Below are positions 21,905 to 31,555 of a stretch of DNA of 64,000 nucleotides, piece after piece. The notes beneath the pieces were generated by a model that saw only the letters and a list, made by a program, of their open reading frames with translations, ran no database searches and was not told where the DNA came from. Where the stretch lies: NCBI GenBank assembly GCA_001724265.1, contig MEDY01000012.1, positions 185,427-249,426 on the forward strand, written 5' to 3'. The translations under genes were made by a program, and so were the position numbers. Positions within the stretch are counted from its first letter, which is position 1. The number at the start of each line of letters is the position of its first letter. This DNA comes from Rhizaria sp. SCN 62-66. Its lineage: Eukaryota > Rhizaria, unplaced.

Positions 21905-23194
21905 ATGTCCCACCGCCCGGTGGCGTCTCGTGGCCACTGCGATTTATACAAGTCAGACTTGACTCTACTGCGCCCGGGTCAATGGTTCAATGACTCCCTT
22001 ATTCACTACGCCTTCGAGTACGTAATGCAATTTCGACCACAACTGCAAACCCCATCATCACTATGTTATCTTGCGTCGTATCTCGGTGCGACAAGAGTAC
22101 TTCAACTAAGCGTGTATGCCCTGTTTACTCGTATAACTCTGCTTTTTATTTCTAGAGTTATTTCTGACGAGTGCAGCAATATCACTCTGATCCCGCCTCA
22201 AACAACGTTCGTGCTGCTACATGAACGCGACGACGACGACTTTGCCGACACCGCAATAGGTACTTTCAACACCAACAAGGCTCTTGCGGCCTTGGTTATA
22301 GGGTCCGGCATTGAGGACAACTCTGTTGAGAAGGCAAAGCTGTGCTTCAACCGGTTCCCAGCGCTCTTTGCACTGAACGACCACAGCAGCAACAACACCA
22401 ACCACAGTCACAATTCGAGCCCCAGCAGTCCGGGCAGTAACAGCAACATAAGCGGCGTCGTCGGGCTCGCTAGCGGCAGCGCGATGACGGTGGGCAACAG
22501 CGGCGGCGTCGGCGAGCACTGGACCGCGTTGCTGTGGCTGCCGCCTTCTCTCGCACCGGACTCTGTGCTGCCCACTGACGACCGTCTGCAGCAACCGAGT
22601 GGCCCTAAGCAGCGAAGCGGTCAAGATGAGTGCGCGAGCGCCTGTGCGCGCAACGACGGTGGGCAGTTCGTGCTGCTGGACTCGCGCTCACGGTCGGCGA
22701 CCGCGGTGCCGGTGACTGTGAGCACGCTCGCGCACCGGCTGCACGCTCTGCTGTTCGCGCACAAGCGCAAGCAGCTCACGAACAATAGCGATGCCGCGAC
22801 TAACGAGGCCGGTGTGAGCGCGTGCGTTGATGAGAGTGTGGCTGTGCTAGCCGGTGCTGCTTCTGTGGCCGTGGCTCAGATGCCAGCTGTCGCGAACGCG
22901 GTGTCGTTGTGTCGTGATTTGTTCGACCGAGCGCTGCCGCAGCAGGCGAACTCGTCCGACTGCGGGCCCTTCGTCGTATTGTACGCGCGCATCATCGCGC
23001 AGCTGACGACGAGCAACGAGGCTGCAAACAAAAATCACAAATTTGTTAACCGTGAGAATGGGTCAGTTATGCAATTCAACAATGTGGCTGTGAACGTTGC
23101 AATGCGGGCTATTGTGACTCAAGCAACAGCAGATGCGGCTGCTGGTATCCGTGACTGGTTACACACATGTGTCTTATCCATGGACAAGAATTGA
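21905..23194 (+). CDS. SENP8: SENP8/NEDP1-like cysteine protease (Ulp1 family C48)
   Basis: Likely deneddylase or desumoylase. Exons 21905-22017 and 22156-23194 (donor GTACGT, acceptor TCTAG) join in phase to 383 aa and end in TGA. The frame also reads through the 138-bp intron without a stop, so an unspliced reading would look deceptively intact. Homology resumes directly across the junction. DLTLLRPGQWFNDSLI and HYAFE open the catalytic domain. The triad is visible as His in EHWTALLW, Asp in FVLLDSRSRS and Cys in NSSDCGPF, with the oxyanion Gln just before it. Asn/Ser/Gly-rich inserts separate the helix region from the His strand. The first Met of the frame at 21773 lies in the leader, so 21905 is preferred. 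Confidence 0.88.
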   Translation: MSHRPVASRGHCDLYKSDLTLLRPGQWFNDSLIHYAFEYVMQFRPQLQTPSSLCYLASYLGATRVLQLSVYALFTRITLLFISRVISDECSNITLIPPQTTFVLLHERDDDDFADTAIGTFNTNKALAALVIGSGIEDNSVEKAKLCFNRFPALFALNDHSSNNTNHSHNSSPSSPGSNSNISGVVGLASGSAMTVGNSGGVGEHWTALLWLPPSLAPDSVLPTDDRLQQPSGPKQRSGQDECASACARNDGGQFVLLDSRSRSATAVPVTVSTLAHRLHALLFAHKRKQLTNNSDAATNEAGVSACVDESVAVLAGAASVAVAQMPAVANAVSLCRDLFDRALPQQANSSDCGPFVVLYARIIAQLTTSNEAANKNHKFVNRENGSVMQFNNVAVNVAMRAIVTQATADAAAGIRDWLHTCVLSMDKN

Positions 23195-23780
23195 ACGCAA
23201 GGTGACCAAACAACTTTCACACAATCATCGAAGCCGTAACTGGTGACGTGCGTGTTGCTACACGAAGACGTCGAATAATGTTCGGCACTATGTGACGGGT
23301 TGACTACTCCGACGATATATCAATAAGATCAGATATGTGTATGTATATGAGCATGCATATTACATGATGCGCATGGTGTATATGGAGGTATCATGCCATC
23401 ACACGAATTTCATGTTCGGGGACTGGCAACACACGACATACATAACTATGGTGGTGCAGTGCAGGGAGACGGGGTAGGTCAGAGTGCTGAATCGTCTCCA
23501 TGTCGTGTTTGGTGATCAGAAAACGAATATTAATATGTCCAGATTATATCCAGATACATATCTATGTATCAATGTGCAATTACAATGAGTTTGACAGTTT
23601 GTGGCAACTATTGAACATTCCTCACGGTGAGGTGAGAAAGCACGTTGTTTTGTAGGACTCTAGTAAATGCATTCAAATCTGACATGATTTATGACACACC
23701 GAACGTGCATTTTAAATTTGAACACGGTGCATATGTTTCTCTCACACGCTCTCGTTTGGTGTTCTATTTATTTTTGATAG
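23195..23780. other. Intergenic region left of the transposase remnant
   Basis: Nearly 600 bp of AT-rich DNA. I looked for a terminal inverted repeat matching the right flank of the transposase remnant and could not establish one by eye. Confidence 0.4.
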
Positions 23781-25488
23781 ATGGCTGAAAATAACCTATC
23801 TAAGAGCGATAAGGTAGTTGCCTACATTGAACCAACATCGCCCCGCACGAAAGGCATCATTTACCGCGGTTTTCAGATCATGAATGAAGTCATTCAAGAA
23901 TACCGCGTTGTGTGTCGGTGTTAACGTTGACACTGTCATCGACGTTGTATGCGAAGGCGAACGCACCGGTGGCATCTTTCGCGAGCCTAGCTTCCCCGCC
24001 ACTTCTGACTTTGACAAACGCCCTAACGTCAAGAAGCCGAGCGACAAGAAGGCGACCGCTAAGCAGTCCAGGGCTAACGAAGGCGAAAGAAACAGCTATT
24101 GGACGCCTGAACTTCGCGCCGAGTTTCTGACTATGCAGGGCATCGGCGTGACCCCTGAAGAGCAAGCGGCCGCAAGGGAGGCTGATCGTGTCCGGAAGGA
24201 GAAGGAGGAGGCGGAGCATCGGGCCAAAATGACGCCTGAGGAGCGCGCCGAGACTGACACACGGCAGGCAACGCGCGATGCACAACAGAAAGTTGTCGAC
24301 GATGCTGTGCAAGTTGCGCTGCGGGCGCGCGCGCGTAATCTAGCGGCCGCAGCAGCCGCCCACAAGAGCGCTGACACTCCAAGCACGAGCGGTCGGAGTC
24401 GCCGCAATAGCAGCACGAGCAGTAGCAGCAGCCTTGCCAACGCGACTGAGAGCGCTGCTGACGTGAAAGAGATCGACGACAACACGCATATCGACACCAA
24501 CATCCGCGTGAGTCCGGGGGGCTTCCTCCAGATCGGCGACTACCCCTACGAAGGCGTATTGCTGCTCACCGACGTCGACCACCCGGCGGAGCTCTACGCG
24601 CCGCTTGTGACGCGCATTTGGTGGCCGGCGGACATGCCGATGCCCGAGATGCGCCCGCGCCCGCTTGTGGGCAGGGGGCTGCGGCTCTCATTTATGTTCG
24701 CAGTTTGCCGCCGCGGGCTCTTCTGCTTCAAGCTCAAGGACGGCGCCTTCAACGGCGACGACTTCCTCGAGTGGGCGTAGCAGTTCGAAGACGAGGCGCA
24801 CACGGTCTTCCCCACGCTGCCTGAGGCGCCGACGCTGCTGCTGGACAACACGCGCATGTTCACCGCGGAGGCGGAGTGCGTGATTGAGTCCGGCGGCGCC
24901 CGTGTGCTGCGCACCGGCAAGTACACGGTACCCGCGCCGCCGACGCGCGGCCGCGGCGTCAATTTGGTTGCGAACATCGAGAAGAAGCTTAAGAACAAAG
25001 GAGTCGTGTACCTCGACCGCGCCGCGCTCAAGACAGCGATGTGCGAGGCGTACGAGGAGGTCAAGGCCAACGCCGAGAAGGAGTTCGACTTCAGCGAGAT
25101 CATCGACCACCAGTTGCGCGCGTGCCATGACGGCATCCAGAAGGACATGTTCTACCGGCCGATGACGGAGGCGATGTCCACGCACGCCGTCGGAATCCGC
25201 AAGGGGTACATTCAGGTGTGGGTCGACATGAGCCTCGACGACAGCAGCGGTGACCGCGGCAGCGGCAGTGCGGGCCGTGGTCGCGGGCGCGGGCGCGGTC
25301 GTGGTCGCGGCCGTGGCAGCAGCCGCGGCGGGGCCGCGAGGGCGGGCGCTGGGTCGAGGCAGAAGCGTTCCAAGCCTGACTTCGATCTCGACAGCTATAT
25401 CAGTGACGATGATGAATGAGATTATGGCGATGGCTCTGAAGAGGAAGATCGGAAGACTCACAAGAAGATTGGCAAGATGGTGAGGTGA
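23781..25488 (+). pseudogene. Decayed DDE-superfamily transposase
   Basis: Three damaged segments form one protein. Frame one (23781-23924) begins with ATG and has SPRTKGIIYRGFQIM, then ends in TAA. Frame two, shifted by one base and open from about 23884, carries a helix-turn-helix-like stretch (VGVNVDTVIDVVCEG), a Lys/Glu-rich helix, then KDGAFNGDDFLEWA. An in-frame TAG at 24778-24780 follows, then an uninterrupted continuation with TLLLDNTRMF and NLVANIEKKLKN. The last two resemble the second Asp strand and the Glu helix of Tc1/IS630/pogo-like DDE nucleases. An RG-rich tail follows (near 25255-25340). A TGA at 25417-25419 interrupts an acidic tail that continues as DYGDGSEEED to a second TGA at 25486-25488. 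A frameshift plus two kinds of nonsense codon argue for a dead copy. Family assignment rests on motif spacing only. Confidence 0.55.
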
Positions 25489-25834
25489 GTATACGTACTA
25501 CGCGTGTTTTGTATTTTTGTCACAACAATGACAACCCTTGATTACCCGATAGAATGATAGATCCTGCAAATTGATTAAGATCCTACAAATACTTCGGACT
25601 ACAACTCACAATGACTTTTTCACAGTAATAAAGACCTAACTTATAAGTAAAGACACTAGTATGTTCTGAGTGTATTCACAATAACACGTGTTGTTAATTT
25701 TCTTTGAATGTCGGCTGCTCACAATAATCATTAATGCATCCGTGTCGGAATCTAATTCTGTCAAATTCATTATCTATATAGTTTCGATGTACATATGTAC
25801 GTTAGTTTTTCTGTGAACGTGACGCTGATACGTG
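25489..25834. other. Convergent intergenic region
   Basis: About 350 bp of AT-rich sequence between the transposase remnant and the 3' end of the next leftward gene. Nothing was recognised. Confidence 0.4.
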
Positions 25835-27964
25835 TTATTTCTTATTGTTGCTCTTGACACCTCGGTTCGGGCTCGCTTGCCTCGCCGCCGCAGTGCCGCT
25901 GTTGTTGCTATTGCTCACAGTCACACGATTCACACGGGGAGTGCTAACAGTCACAACTACACCGGTCGCAGGCGCAGCATCACTGTCAGCAGAAACGTTC
26001 ACTATCAAACCAGACTCAGACGCGGCGTTGCTCGCGCCTGCGTTCGTGTTCAAGCCCTTGAGTCCGGTGTCAAGACCCCTGAGCAGGATCTCGGCCTCCT
26101 TCTCGCGCTCCAGCGTCTGCACGCGCGCGCTCGCCGCCGCGGCCTCCTTGCGCGCCGCCATCAGCTTTGCCGCGCCCTTCTCGACCTGCGTCTGCAGCAC
26201 CGCCACGCGGTCCGCCAGCGCAAGCACGCGCTCACGATCGCGGCCCGCGCGCTCCTCCGCCGCGTCGTTAAGTTTAGCCGCGCGCGTGAGCTTTGCGCAC
26301 TTGCTCTCGAGCGCGGCCTCGCGCTGCAGCGCCGCCGAAAGCTCTTGCTCCGCCAGCGCGCGAGAGAGGTGCATCGCGACGGACATGCGCTCAGCAGCGG
26401 CCAGAACGCCCTGCAGCGAGTCGCGCTCAGTGGTGACAGCGGCGAGCGCGGAAGTTAGGCCGCCCAGCTCCGCCCGGGCCGAATCGAGCGCGGAGAGCGC
26501 GGACCGGCGCGATGCCGCCGCGGAGGCGGCTGCGGAGGACGAGGACGAGACGCGGGACAGGAGGAGCTGCTGCTGCAACGTCGCGTACGCGGATTGGTGG
26601 GAGAGAATGAGCGTCGCCTGCTGGGACGATAGCAACTGGAGCTGCTCAAGGCGCGCGAGCAAATCGCGGTGGTCGCGGCGGAGCGCGGTCAACGCAGCGA
26701 CAGCGGCGGCTGCACTCAAATTAGCGTCACTCTCGCTGATCAACGCGGACGTTGAGTCAGCGGCGGATGTGATGGATCGAGGAAGTGTTCCATTAGCAGC
26801 ACCGTTGTCAAAGACGACCAAAGCAGAGTCTGGCGTCGCGCTTGTGGCACTAAAGTTAAAGTTGTCAGCGTTATTGTTCTTCATGTGACACGCACAAATG
26901 CAAGTCGTACTGTTACAAACAGGGCTGGCTGTAGCGTTCAGTTTCTGTTGCTGTTGCTGTCGCTGTTGCTGTTGCTGCTGTTGGGCCGGTGACGCAACAA
27001 CCAGCGTCTGCAGCCGCGGTGTCGACGTCGCCGCAGCGGGATGCAGCGTCGCCGACGCGGCTTGACTTAAAAGCTCGACGCGGCGCGCCATGTCCCCCGA
27101 ACTGAAGCCGCCGCCAAGAGCGCCCGCGCCGGCGCCTGTGTGCGCGGTCGGCGGGAAGCCGACGGGGGCGACGAGAGAGACGACGCTGCTGCTGGTGCTG
27201 TAGCTCGTATTCGCGTGCGCGGTATTGTTACGGTTAGCCTCGATGTGCGCGACCTGGGGCGACAAGTAGTGCGTTGGCGCCAGCTGGGCGGTGAAGCGAG
27301 ACTGGTTCATCTGCAGCTGAGACTGTGAAGGCACGCGCGCGACACCGGCATGTCCGCCACTGCTTCTCGTGGTGCTGCTATAAGCCGGCGCCATGTTCCC
27401 CGGTGTATGCGCGAGAGAGTATGGCGCGAGCGGCCGCGCGTGTGGCGCTGCGATCGGCAGCATAGCAGCGTCCGCTTTGGGCGCACCAAGCGACACGTTG
27501 GCAAGCAGCGTGTGCGGGGACTGGCGCGACGCAGCAGCAGCAACAGCAGCAGCAGAGAGGGACTTGGTGTCAACGCGCGACGGGGTCGACGTCGCGGCGG
27601 TGGCGGAGGACTCGCTGGCGCCGAACGTGCAGACGGGCTGCTGCGAGTAGATCGAGTGCGAGTGGTGCAGCACGGACGGCGGCGTAGGGGACAGGGCGCT
27701 CGACGGATGCAGCGACAGGGTGGCGCCAGAGACCGACTGTGTCGCTGAGCCTGGCAAAATCAGAGAACCGACAGCGGCGTTGCGCAAAGATGATGAAGCG
27801 GATGAAGCCAAGGCAGGGCCAGACCCAGAGCCAGAGCTAGTGGAGGAAGCTGCTGGAGCGCTGCCGTAGAGCGTGTGCCCAGAGCCTGCACTGCTGTGGA
27901 ACGCTGGAGGGGAACGGGCCTCAAGCACCCGGCCCTCGGGCGTGAAAGGTACTTGCGTAGACAT
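25835..27964 (-). CDS. Coiled-coil protein of unknown function
   Basis: Single frame of 709 aa from the ATG at 27964 to TAA. The frame extends a little further upstream but only to a TTG, so the MSTQVPF start is preferred. The first 400 residues are Ser/Ala/Pro/His/Gln-rich and look disordered, with a Gln run near 26940-26990. A helical, strongly heptad-like region follows from about residue 420 to 635, with ALTALRRDHRDLLARLEQ, LDSARAELGGLTSALAA and LERE. The tail is Asn/Ser-rich. The architecture (disordered head, parallel coiled coil, short tail) suits a scaffold or cytoskeletal protein. No family was recognised and no function is claimed. Confidence 0.75.
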   Translation of the reverse strand: MSTQVPFTPEGRVLEARSPPAFHSSAGSGHTLYGSAPAASSTSSGSGSGPALASSASSSLRNAAVGSLILPGSATQSVSGATLSLHPSSALSPTPPSVLHHSHSIYSQQPVCTFGASESSATAATSTPSRVDTKSLSAAAVAAAASRQSPHTLLANVSLGAPKADAAMLPIAAPHARPLAPYSLAHTPGNMAPAYSSTTRSSGGHAGVARVPSQSQLQMNQSRFTAQLAPTHYLSPQVAHIEANRNNTAHANTSYSTSSSVVSLVAPVGFPPTAHTGAGAGALGGGFSSGDMARRVELLSQAASATLHPAAATSTPRLQTLVVASPAQQQQQQQRQQQQQKLNATASPVCNSTTCICACHMKNNNADNFNFSATSATPDSALVVFDNGAANGTLPRSITSAADSTSALISESDANLSAAAAVAALTALRRDHRDLLARLEQLQLLSSQQATLILSHQSAYATLQQQLLLSRVSSSSSAAASAAASRRSALSALDSARAELGGLTSALAAVTTERDSLQGVLAAAERMSVAMHLSRALAEQELSAALQREAALESKCAKLTRAAKLNDAAEERAGRDRERVLALADRVAVLQTQVEKGAAKLMAARKEAAAASARVQTLEREKEAEILLRGLDTGLKGLNTNAGASNAASESGLIVNVSADSDAAPATGVVVTVSTPRVNRVTVSNSNNSGTAAARQASPNRGVKSNNKK

Positions 27965-28464
27965 TATAGTGCCAGACGATAACAAAGAATGCGCGGACGC
28001 AGGCGCAGGAGGCGCTGAATGTGTCAGCAGTTCAGGATGAGTGACGAGTAACGGACTACGTCTGGCTCGAATGAAAGACAAATCTGTGGAAATGAATAAT
28101 CAAATGTGCAAAATTATTAGTTGTTATTAGTATGTGTAAAGTGAGTTACATACGCGTCAACGGATACTGAGTGGCGAAACATGCAAACAAAATGGGAGTT
28201 CAGTCTGTAAGAGACGTTCACAGCCACATACCACTTGAAGACGCAATCGAGACGCACACGTGTTCGAGATCGCATCAATGACAATATATTCTACAATAGC
28301 ACCAACATCAAAACTCGTACAAGTATCATCACTCTAATTCAATGAAACACAAGTCATACTTCGCGTTGAATATTATGCGGCAGAACAGCTGAGGGGCACT
28401 TCCAACAATGAAAGACCAATGAGATGGGAGATTGTGAAGTCTAACGCTACGAAGGATGTATTAT
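27965..28464. other. Intergenic region
   Basis: About 500 bp of AT-rich DNA between the coiled-coil gene start and the 3' end of eS10. It should hold the coiled-coil gene promoter. No further feature was recognised. Confidence 0.4.
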
Positions 28465-29010
28465 TTACTGAGCACCGGCAGCAGCACGGGGAGGGCGGTC
28501 ACCACGGGGGGGGCGGTCGCCGGCGGGGCGGTCACCACGGGGAGGGCGGTCGCCGGCGGGGCGGTCGCCGCGGGGGGGACGCTCGGTGTTAAAGGTGCCG
28601 TCGCGGGAGCCACGGTACGAGGCAGCACCAGCGGCACCACGGCCGCGGCGAGCACCGCCGAAGGCGCCAGCGCCCTCAGTGCGCTGAGCCTGCTGGGAGA
28701 AGGAAGCAGCCTCGGGGAGGGCCTTGGCGGGCTTCTTGAAGGTGTCGGGCATGATGTCAGCGGCAAGGTGGAGGTAGTTGCGGAGGTACTCAACGCCGGC
28801 ATCGGTCAGGGTGATGTAAGCAGTCTGCCAGGCGAAGACACGGGTGGCGAGCTTCTTGGAGCAGAGGCTGCGGCAGAGCATCTTGACGTAGAGGTTGGGG
28901 GCGTCAATCTGGGGGTGCTTCTTGAGGGTGATGTCGGCGGGGATCGCGATGGCGCCCTTGGCGAAGACGTGCGAGAGGACACGGAGGCGGGAAGCCTTGT
29001 CGATGTACAT
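28465..29010 (-). CDS. RPS10: 40S ribosomal protein eS10
   Basis: Small-subunit ribosomal protein near the mRNA entry region and beak. The frame runs 181 aa to TAA. The conserved winged-helix core covers about residues 1-100, with KHPQIDAPNLYVKMLCRSL, FAWQTAYITLTDAG and the hallmark EYLRNYLHLAADIMP. The N-terminus MYIDKASRLRVL is slightly shorter than the animal version. The C-terminal tail is a tandem array of GDRPPR/GDRPA units (DNA about 28486-28590), richer in repeats than usual. A CTCCAG acceptor sits directly before AAAATG, so a 5' UTR intron is likely. A matching donor (CCAGG then GTACGTAT) lies near 29405 on the same strand. Head to head with the zinc-knuckle gene. Confidence 0.95.
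   Translation of the reverse strand: MYIDKASRLRVLSHVFAKGAIAIPADITLKKHPQIDAPNLYVKMLCRSLCSKKLATRVFAWQTAYITLTDAGVEYLRNYLHLAADIMPDTFKKPAKALPEAASFSQQAQRTEGAGAFGGARRGRGAAGAASYRGSRDGTFNTERPPRGDRPAGDRPPRGDRPAGDRPPRGDRPPRAAAGAQ
28486..28590. repeat. GC-rich tandem repeat encoding the eS10 GDRPPR tail
   Basis: Alternating near-copies of GGGGCGGTCGCC and GGGGCGGTCACC type units, in frame, encode the GDRPPR/GDRPA array at the eS10 C-terminus. Unit number may vary between strains or be miscounted in assembly. Confidence 0.75.
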
Positions 29011-30004
29011 TTTCTGGAGAGTATAAAACGGCGGGAATACAGCAAAAGGTAGCAATGAACAATATAAGCAAGGGTCAGGTGAGCAAATGGGCGATGCAGG
29101 TGGAGTGACGGAGACACCACAAGAACAGAAAAGTGGAGCTAGGACCATCAGTGGGCGTCCAAATGGGTGCGCAGCAATCTACTAAGGAAGACCGTGAACC
29201 CCCGGATCACGAAATAGTATTGTCAAAGCCAAGGTCCCCCGCGAAGAACGTAGCGGCAGGTCGCAAGCCGGCGCCAAGCAACGCTGGCTAACCAACCCAG
29301 GCTTGCTGGCTCCAGCGCCCTGACAGAGCACAAAACGTTCCGCCAAGAACAATTTCACGTAAATATGTGGTGGATCACAAAGCAACAAACTCGTGATAGT
29401 TATACGTACCCTGGAAAGTGCAGGTTCGTGCGTTCAAAAGACTTCGAATAGCGCGGTCCGGTCGGTCGTCTCGTTGCCGCAATCGGTCGGCCGGGCAGGA
29501 CCGTGCCTGATCTCGAAGTTAAGCCGAGCCAAATCATTTTTCGGCCCTTCGACCAGCCAGCAGCCAAGAAGCAAGATCGTCAGAGCAAGGAATGAAACAG
29601 ATCGCTCCTGACCACAATGCGAACGTTGATATCGAAAATGTTGGCATTTGTCATTATTCGAATCAATTGAGGTGCCATTCATCTTTTCGGGATCCTCCCA
29701 AACAAACAAGATCAGTCTGCCGGTGTAGCTGAAAGCACGCCTCACACCAACGGATTGTCTCGCTGAACATTCCGCAGAACGCATCTACAACCCGGCGCTC
29801 TATCTACTTTGTTCTGTAAGCACACACTTCGTGGTAGGCTATGTCTGTTCGATGACTAGATGTTGTTTTTTTGTCGAACGACTCTGAGGCTGCGTTGGCT
29901 TCATCGATGAACTTTGCAACCCCTGGCATCCTCTCATCTTAACGCAACACTTCACCTCAAACCTCATCACACACACCGCTGTCCTCTCCTCGCTTCATAG
30001 ACAG
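29011..30004. other. Divergent region with probable eS10 5' UTR intron
   Basis: Nearly 1 kb between two genes transcribed away from each other. The part next to eS10 probably contains its 5' UTR intron (minus-strand donor near 29405, acceptor near 29014). The rest holds both promoters. Unlike most spacers here, 29180-29600 is GC-moderate. A short stretch near 29510 resembles the GAAGTTAAGC motif of 5S rRNA, but no complete 5S gene can be folded around it. Confidence 0.45.
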
Positions 30005-31117
30005 ATGGGTGCCCGTATGCGCGTCGGCGGTTTCCCCGAAACCGTCACCAAGGAGGCCCTCTCGGCCGAGTTCTCGAACCACGGCACCGTCGTCGACGTC
30101 TGGATCGCACGCAACCCCGGCGGCTTCGGCTTCATCGAGATGTCCACGCCCGAGGAGGCCGCCGACATCATCGAGCGCCTCAACAACACCGAGATGCTCG
30201 GTGGCACCGTCACCATCACGTCCGCACGCCCCCGCGGCGAGCGCGCGCCCCGCGGCGGCGACGGCGCTGCCGGCGGCGCAGGCCCCTCCGGCACTGGCGG
30301 CCCCGGCGACGTCAAGTGCTACAGTTGCCAGCAGTTGGGCCACATGTCGCGCAACTGCCCCAACAGCAGCAACCGCGGTGAGTGCTACAACTGCAATCAG
30401 CCCGGCCACATGGCGCGTGAGTGCCCGCAGCCGCGCAACAACGACCGCTCTGCGCACCGCAACAGCAGCTTCAACCCCAGCTCTGGCGGCCGCGACCGCG
30501 AGCGCGACCGTGGCGGGTACGATTCGCGCCCGCGCTACGACGACCGTCCCCGCTACGACGACCGGCCGCGCTATGACGACCGCCCCCGGTACGATGATCG
30601 CCCGCGCTACGACTCCCGGCCCCCCTACAACGGCGGCGGCTACGGCGGTGGCTACAACGATTCGCGCCCCCCCTACAACGGCGGCGGCGGCGGCGGCGGC
30701 GGCGGCTACGGCGGCGGCTACGACAACCGCGCCCCCCCCAGCAGCTACGGCGGCGGCCAGGGCGGCTACAACGACTCCCGCCCCCCCTACAACAGCGGCA
30801 GCAGCTACGACAGCCGCGGCCCCTCGTCCTACGGCGGCGGCGACCGTTACGGTGGCGGCGGCCGCAGCGGCGGCTACGACCGCGGTTATGACCGCGGCTA
30901 TGACCGTGGCTACGACCGTGGGCACGGCCCGGACCAGGGCCGCCACCGCTCTCCGCCCCGCGGCGGCGTCGACGGGCCGGCCATCGGCGCGCCGGTCGGC
31001 GGCGACTACCCCACCGGCAGCACCAACAGCTACGGCGCTGACGCCGGCCACGGCGGCCCCGTCGGCGGCGACGTCTATGCACCGCGCGACGCGCCCGCGG
31101 GCGAGTATCAGGGCTAA
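30005..31117 (+). CDS. RNA-binding protein: RRM, two CCHC zinc knuckles, Tyr/Gly/Arg-rich tail
   Basis: Single frame of 370 aa ending in TAA. An RRM covers about residues 4-75, with RNP2-like MRVGGFP and RNP1-like GGFGFIEM. Two zinc knuckles follow, CYSCQQLGHMSRNC and CYNCNQPGHMAREC, both perfect C-x2-C-x4-H-x4-C. The order RRM then two knuckles matches plant RS2Z-type splicing regulators and related mRNA-binding proteins. Instead of an RS domain the tail has tandem RPRYDD units, then GGYGGGY and DSRPPYN blocks and a run of YDRG repeats. Such Tyr/Gly/Arg sequences favour RNA binding and condensate formation. Role in splicing or mRNA handling is inferred. No intron was found. Confidence 0.88.
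   Translation: MGARMRVGGFPETVTKEALSAEFSNHGTVVDVWIARNPGGFGFIEMSTPEEAADIIERLNNTEMLGGTVTITSARPRGERAPRGGDGAAGGAGPSGTGGPGDVKCYSCQQLGHMSRNCPNSSNRGECYNCNQPGHMARECPQPRNNDRSAHRNSSFNPSSGGRDRERDRGGYDSRPRYDDRPRYDDRPRYDDRPRYDDRPRYDSRPPYNGGGYGGGYNDSRPPYNGGGGGGGGGYGGGYDNRAPPSSYGGGQGGYNDSRPPYNSGSSYDSRGPSSYGGGDRYGGGGRSGGYDRGYDRGYDRGYDRGHGPDQGRHRSPPRGGVDGPAIGAPVGGDYPTGSTNSYGADAGHGGPVGGDVYAPRDAPAGEYQG
30529..30621. repeat. Tandem 18-bp coding repeat (RPRYDD units)
   Basis: About five consecutive in-frame copies of an 18-bp unit encoding R/P-R-Y-D-D in the tail of the RRM/zinc-knuckle protein. Synonymous differences between copies show that the repeat is not a recent perfect expansion. Confidence 0.8.
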
Positions 31118-31555
31118 GGGGGTACTTGGTCTGAGTCAAGCTCACTTGATTGACCGGCGGCGCTTCATTTGAACGACGACGAGTATATTAAATTGAACTT
31201 TGCGGAAACAAGATTGTGTGGAGGCAAAGTTGCCTATGAAAAGAAAGTAAAAATAGAGAAAGACGAATAATATCTAGAGTTGGAGCTTTTAGTTGTGATC
31301 ATAATGTAAGCGCAGAGTTGCGGTAATAATGGAAGTGCCTGAGTATGTTCATTGTCAAAACGTTACCTAATCATAACCATCAAGAATAAAAGTATACTAT
31401 AGTTATGCAACATGTTTATAGTGACGACTGTTCAATTCAACACATTCGGCTCCAATGTATCATCAAAGATGTATGAAATTGCTAAATAGCGTGATGCGAT
31501 CCGATCCCTTCAGAAATCGTAAAACTGGTGGGGGCTGTCTACTGTTGACACAAGT
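31118..31555. other. Convergent intergenic region
   Basis: About 440 bp of AT-rich DNA between two 3' ends; presumed 3' UTRs. Nothing else was seen. Confidence 0.4.

Noticed and set aside
24778-24780. TAG in the transposase as further evidence for UAG reassignment
   Set aside because: The same copy has a frameshift and an in-frame TGA, so it is probably a pseudogene and its nonsense codons are uninformative.
29180-29420. Possible U1 snRNA (GATCACGAA near 29190; ATACGTACC near 29400)
   Set aside because: The two U1-like pieces are in the wrong order and about 200 bases apart. The second is better explained as a minus-strand splice donor for the eS10 5' UTR intron.
29500-29530. 5S rRNA-like motif TGATCTCGAAGTTAAGC
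   Set aside because: Only this short stretch matches; neither flank supplies the 5S stems or the downstream conserved loops.
29957-31051. A 364-codon minus-strand frame opposite the RRM/zinc-knuckle gene
   Set aside because: Val/Ala-only composition caused by GC-rich codons of the opposite gene; no motif.
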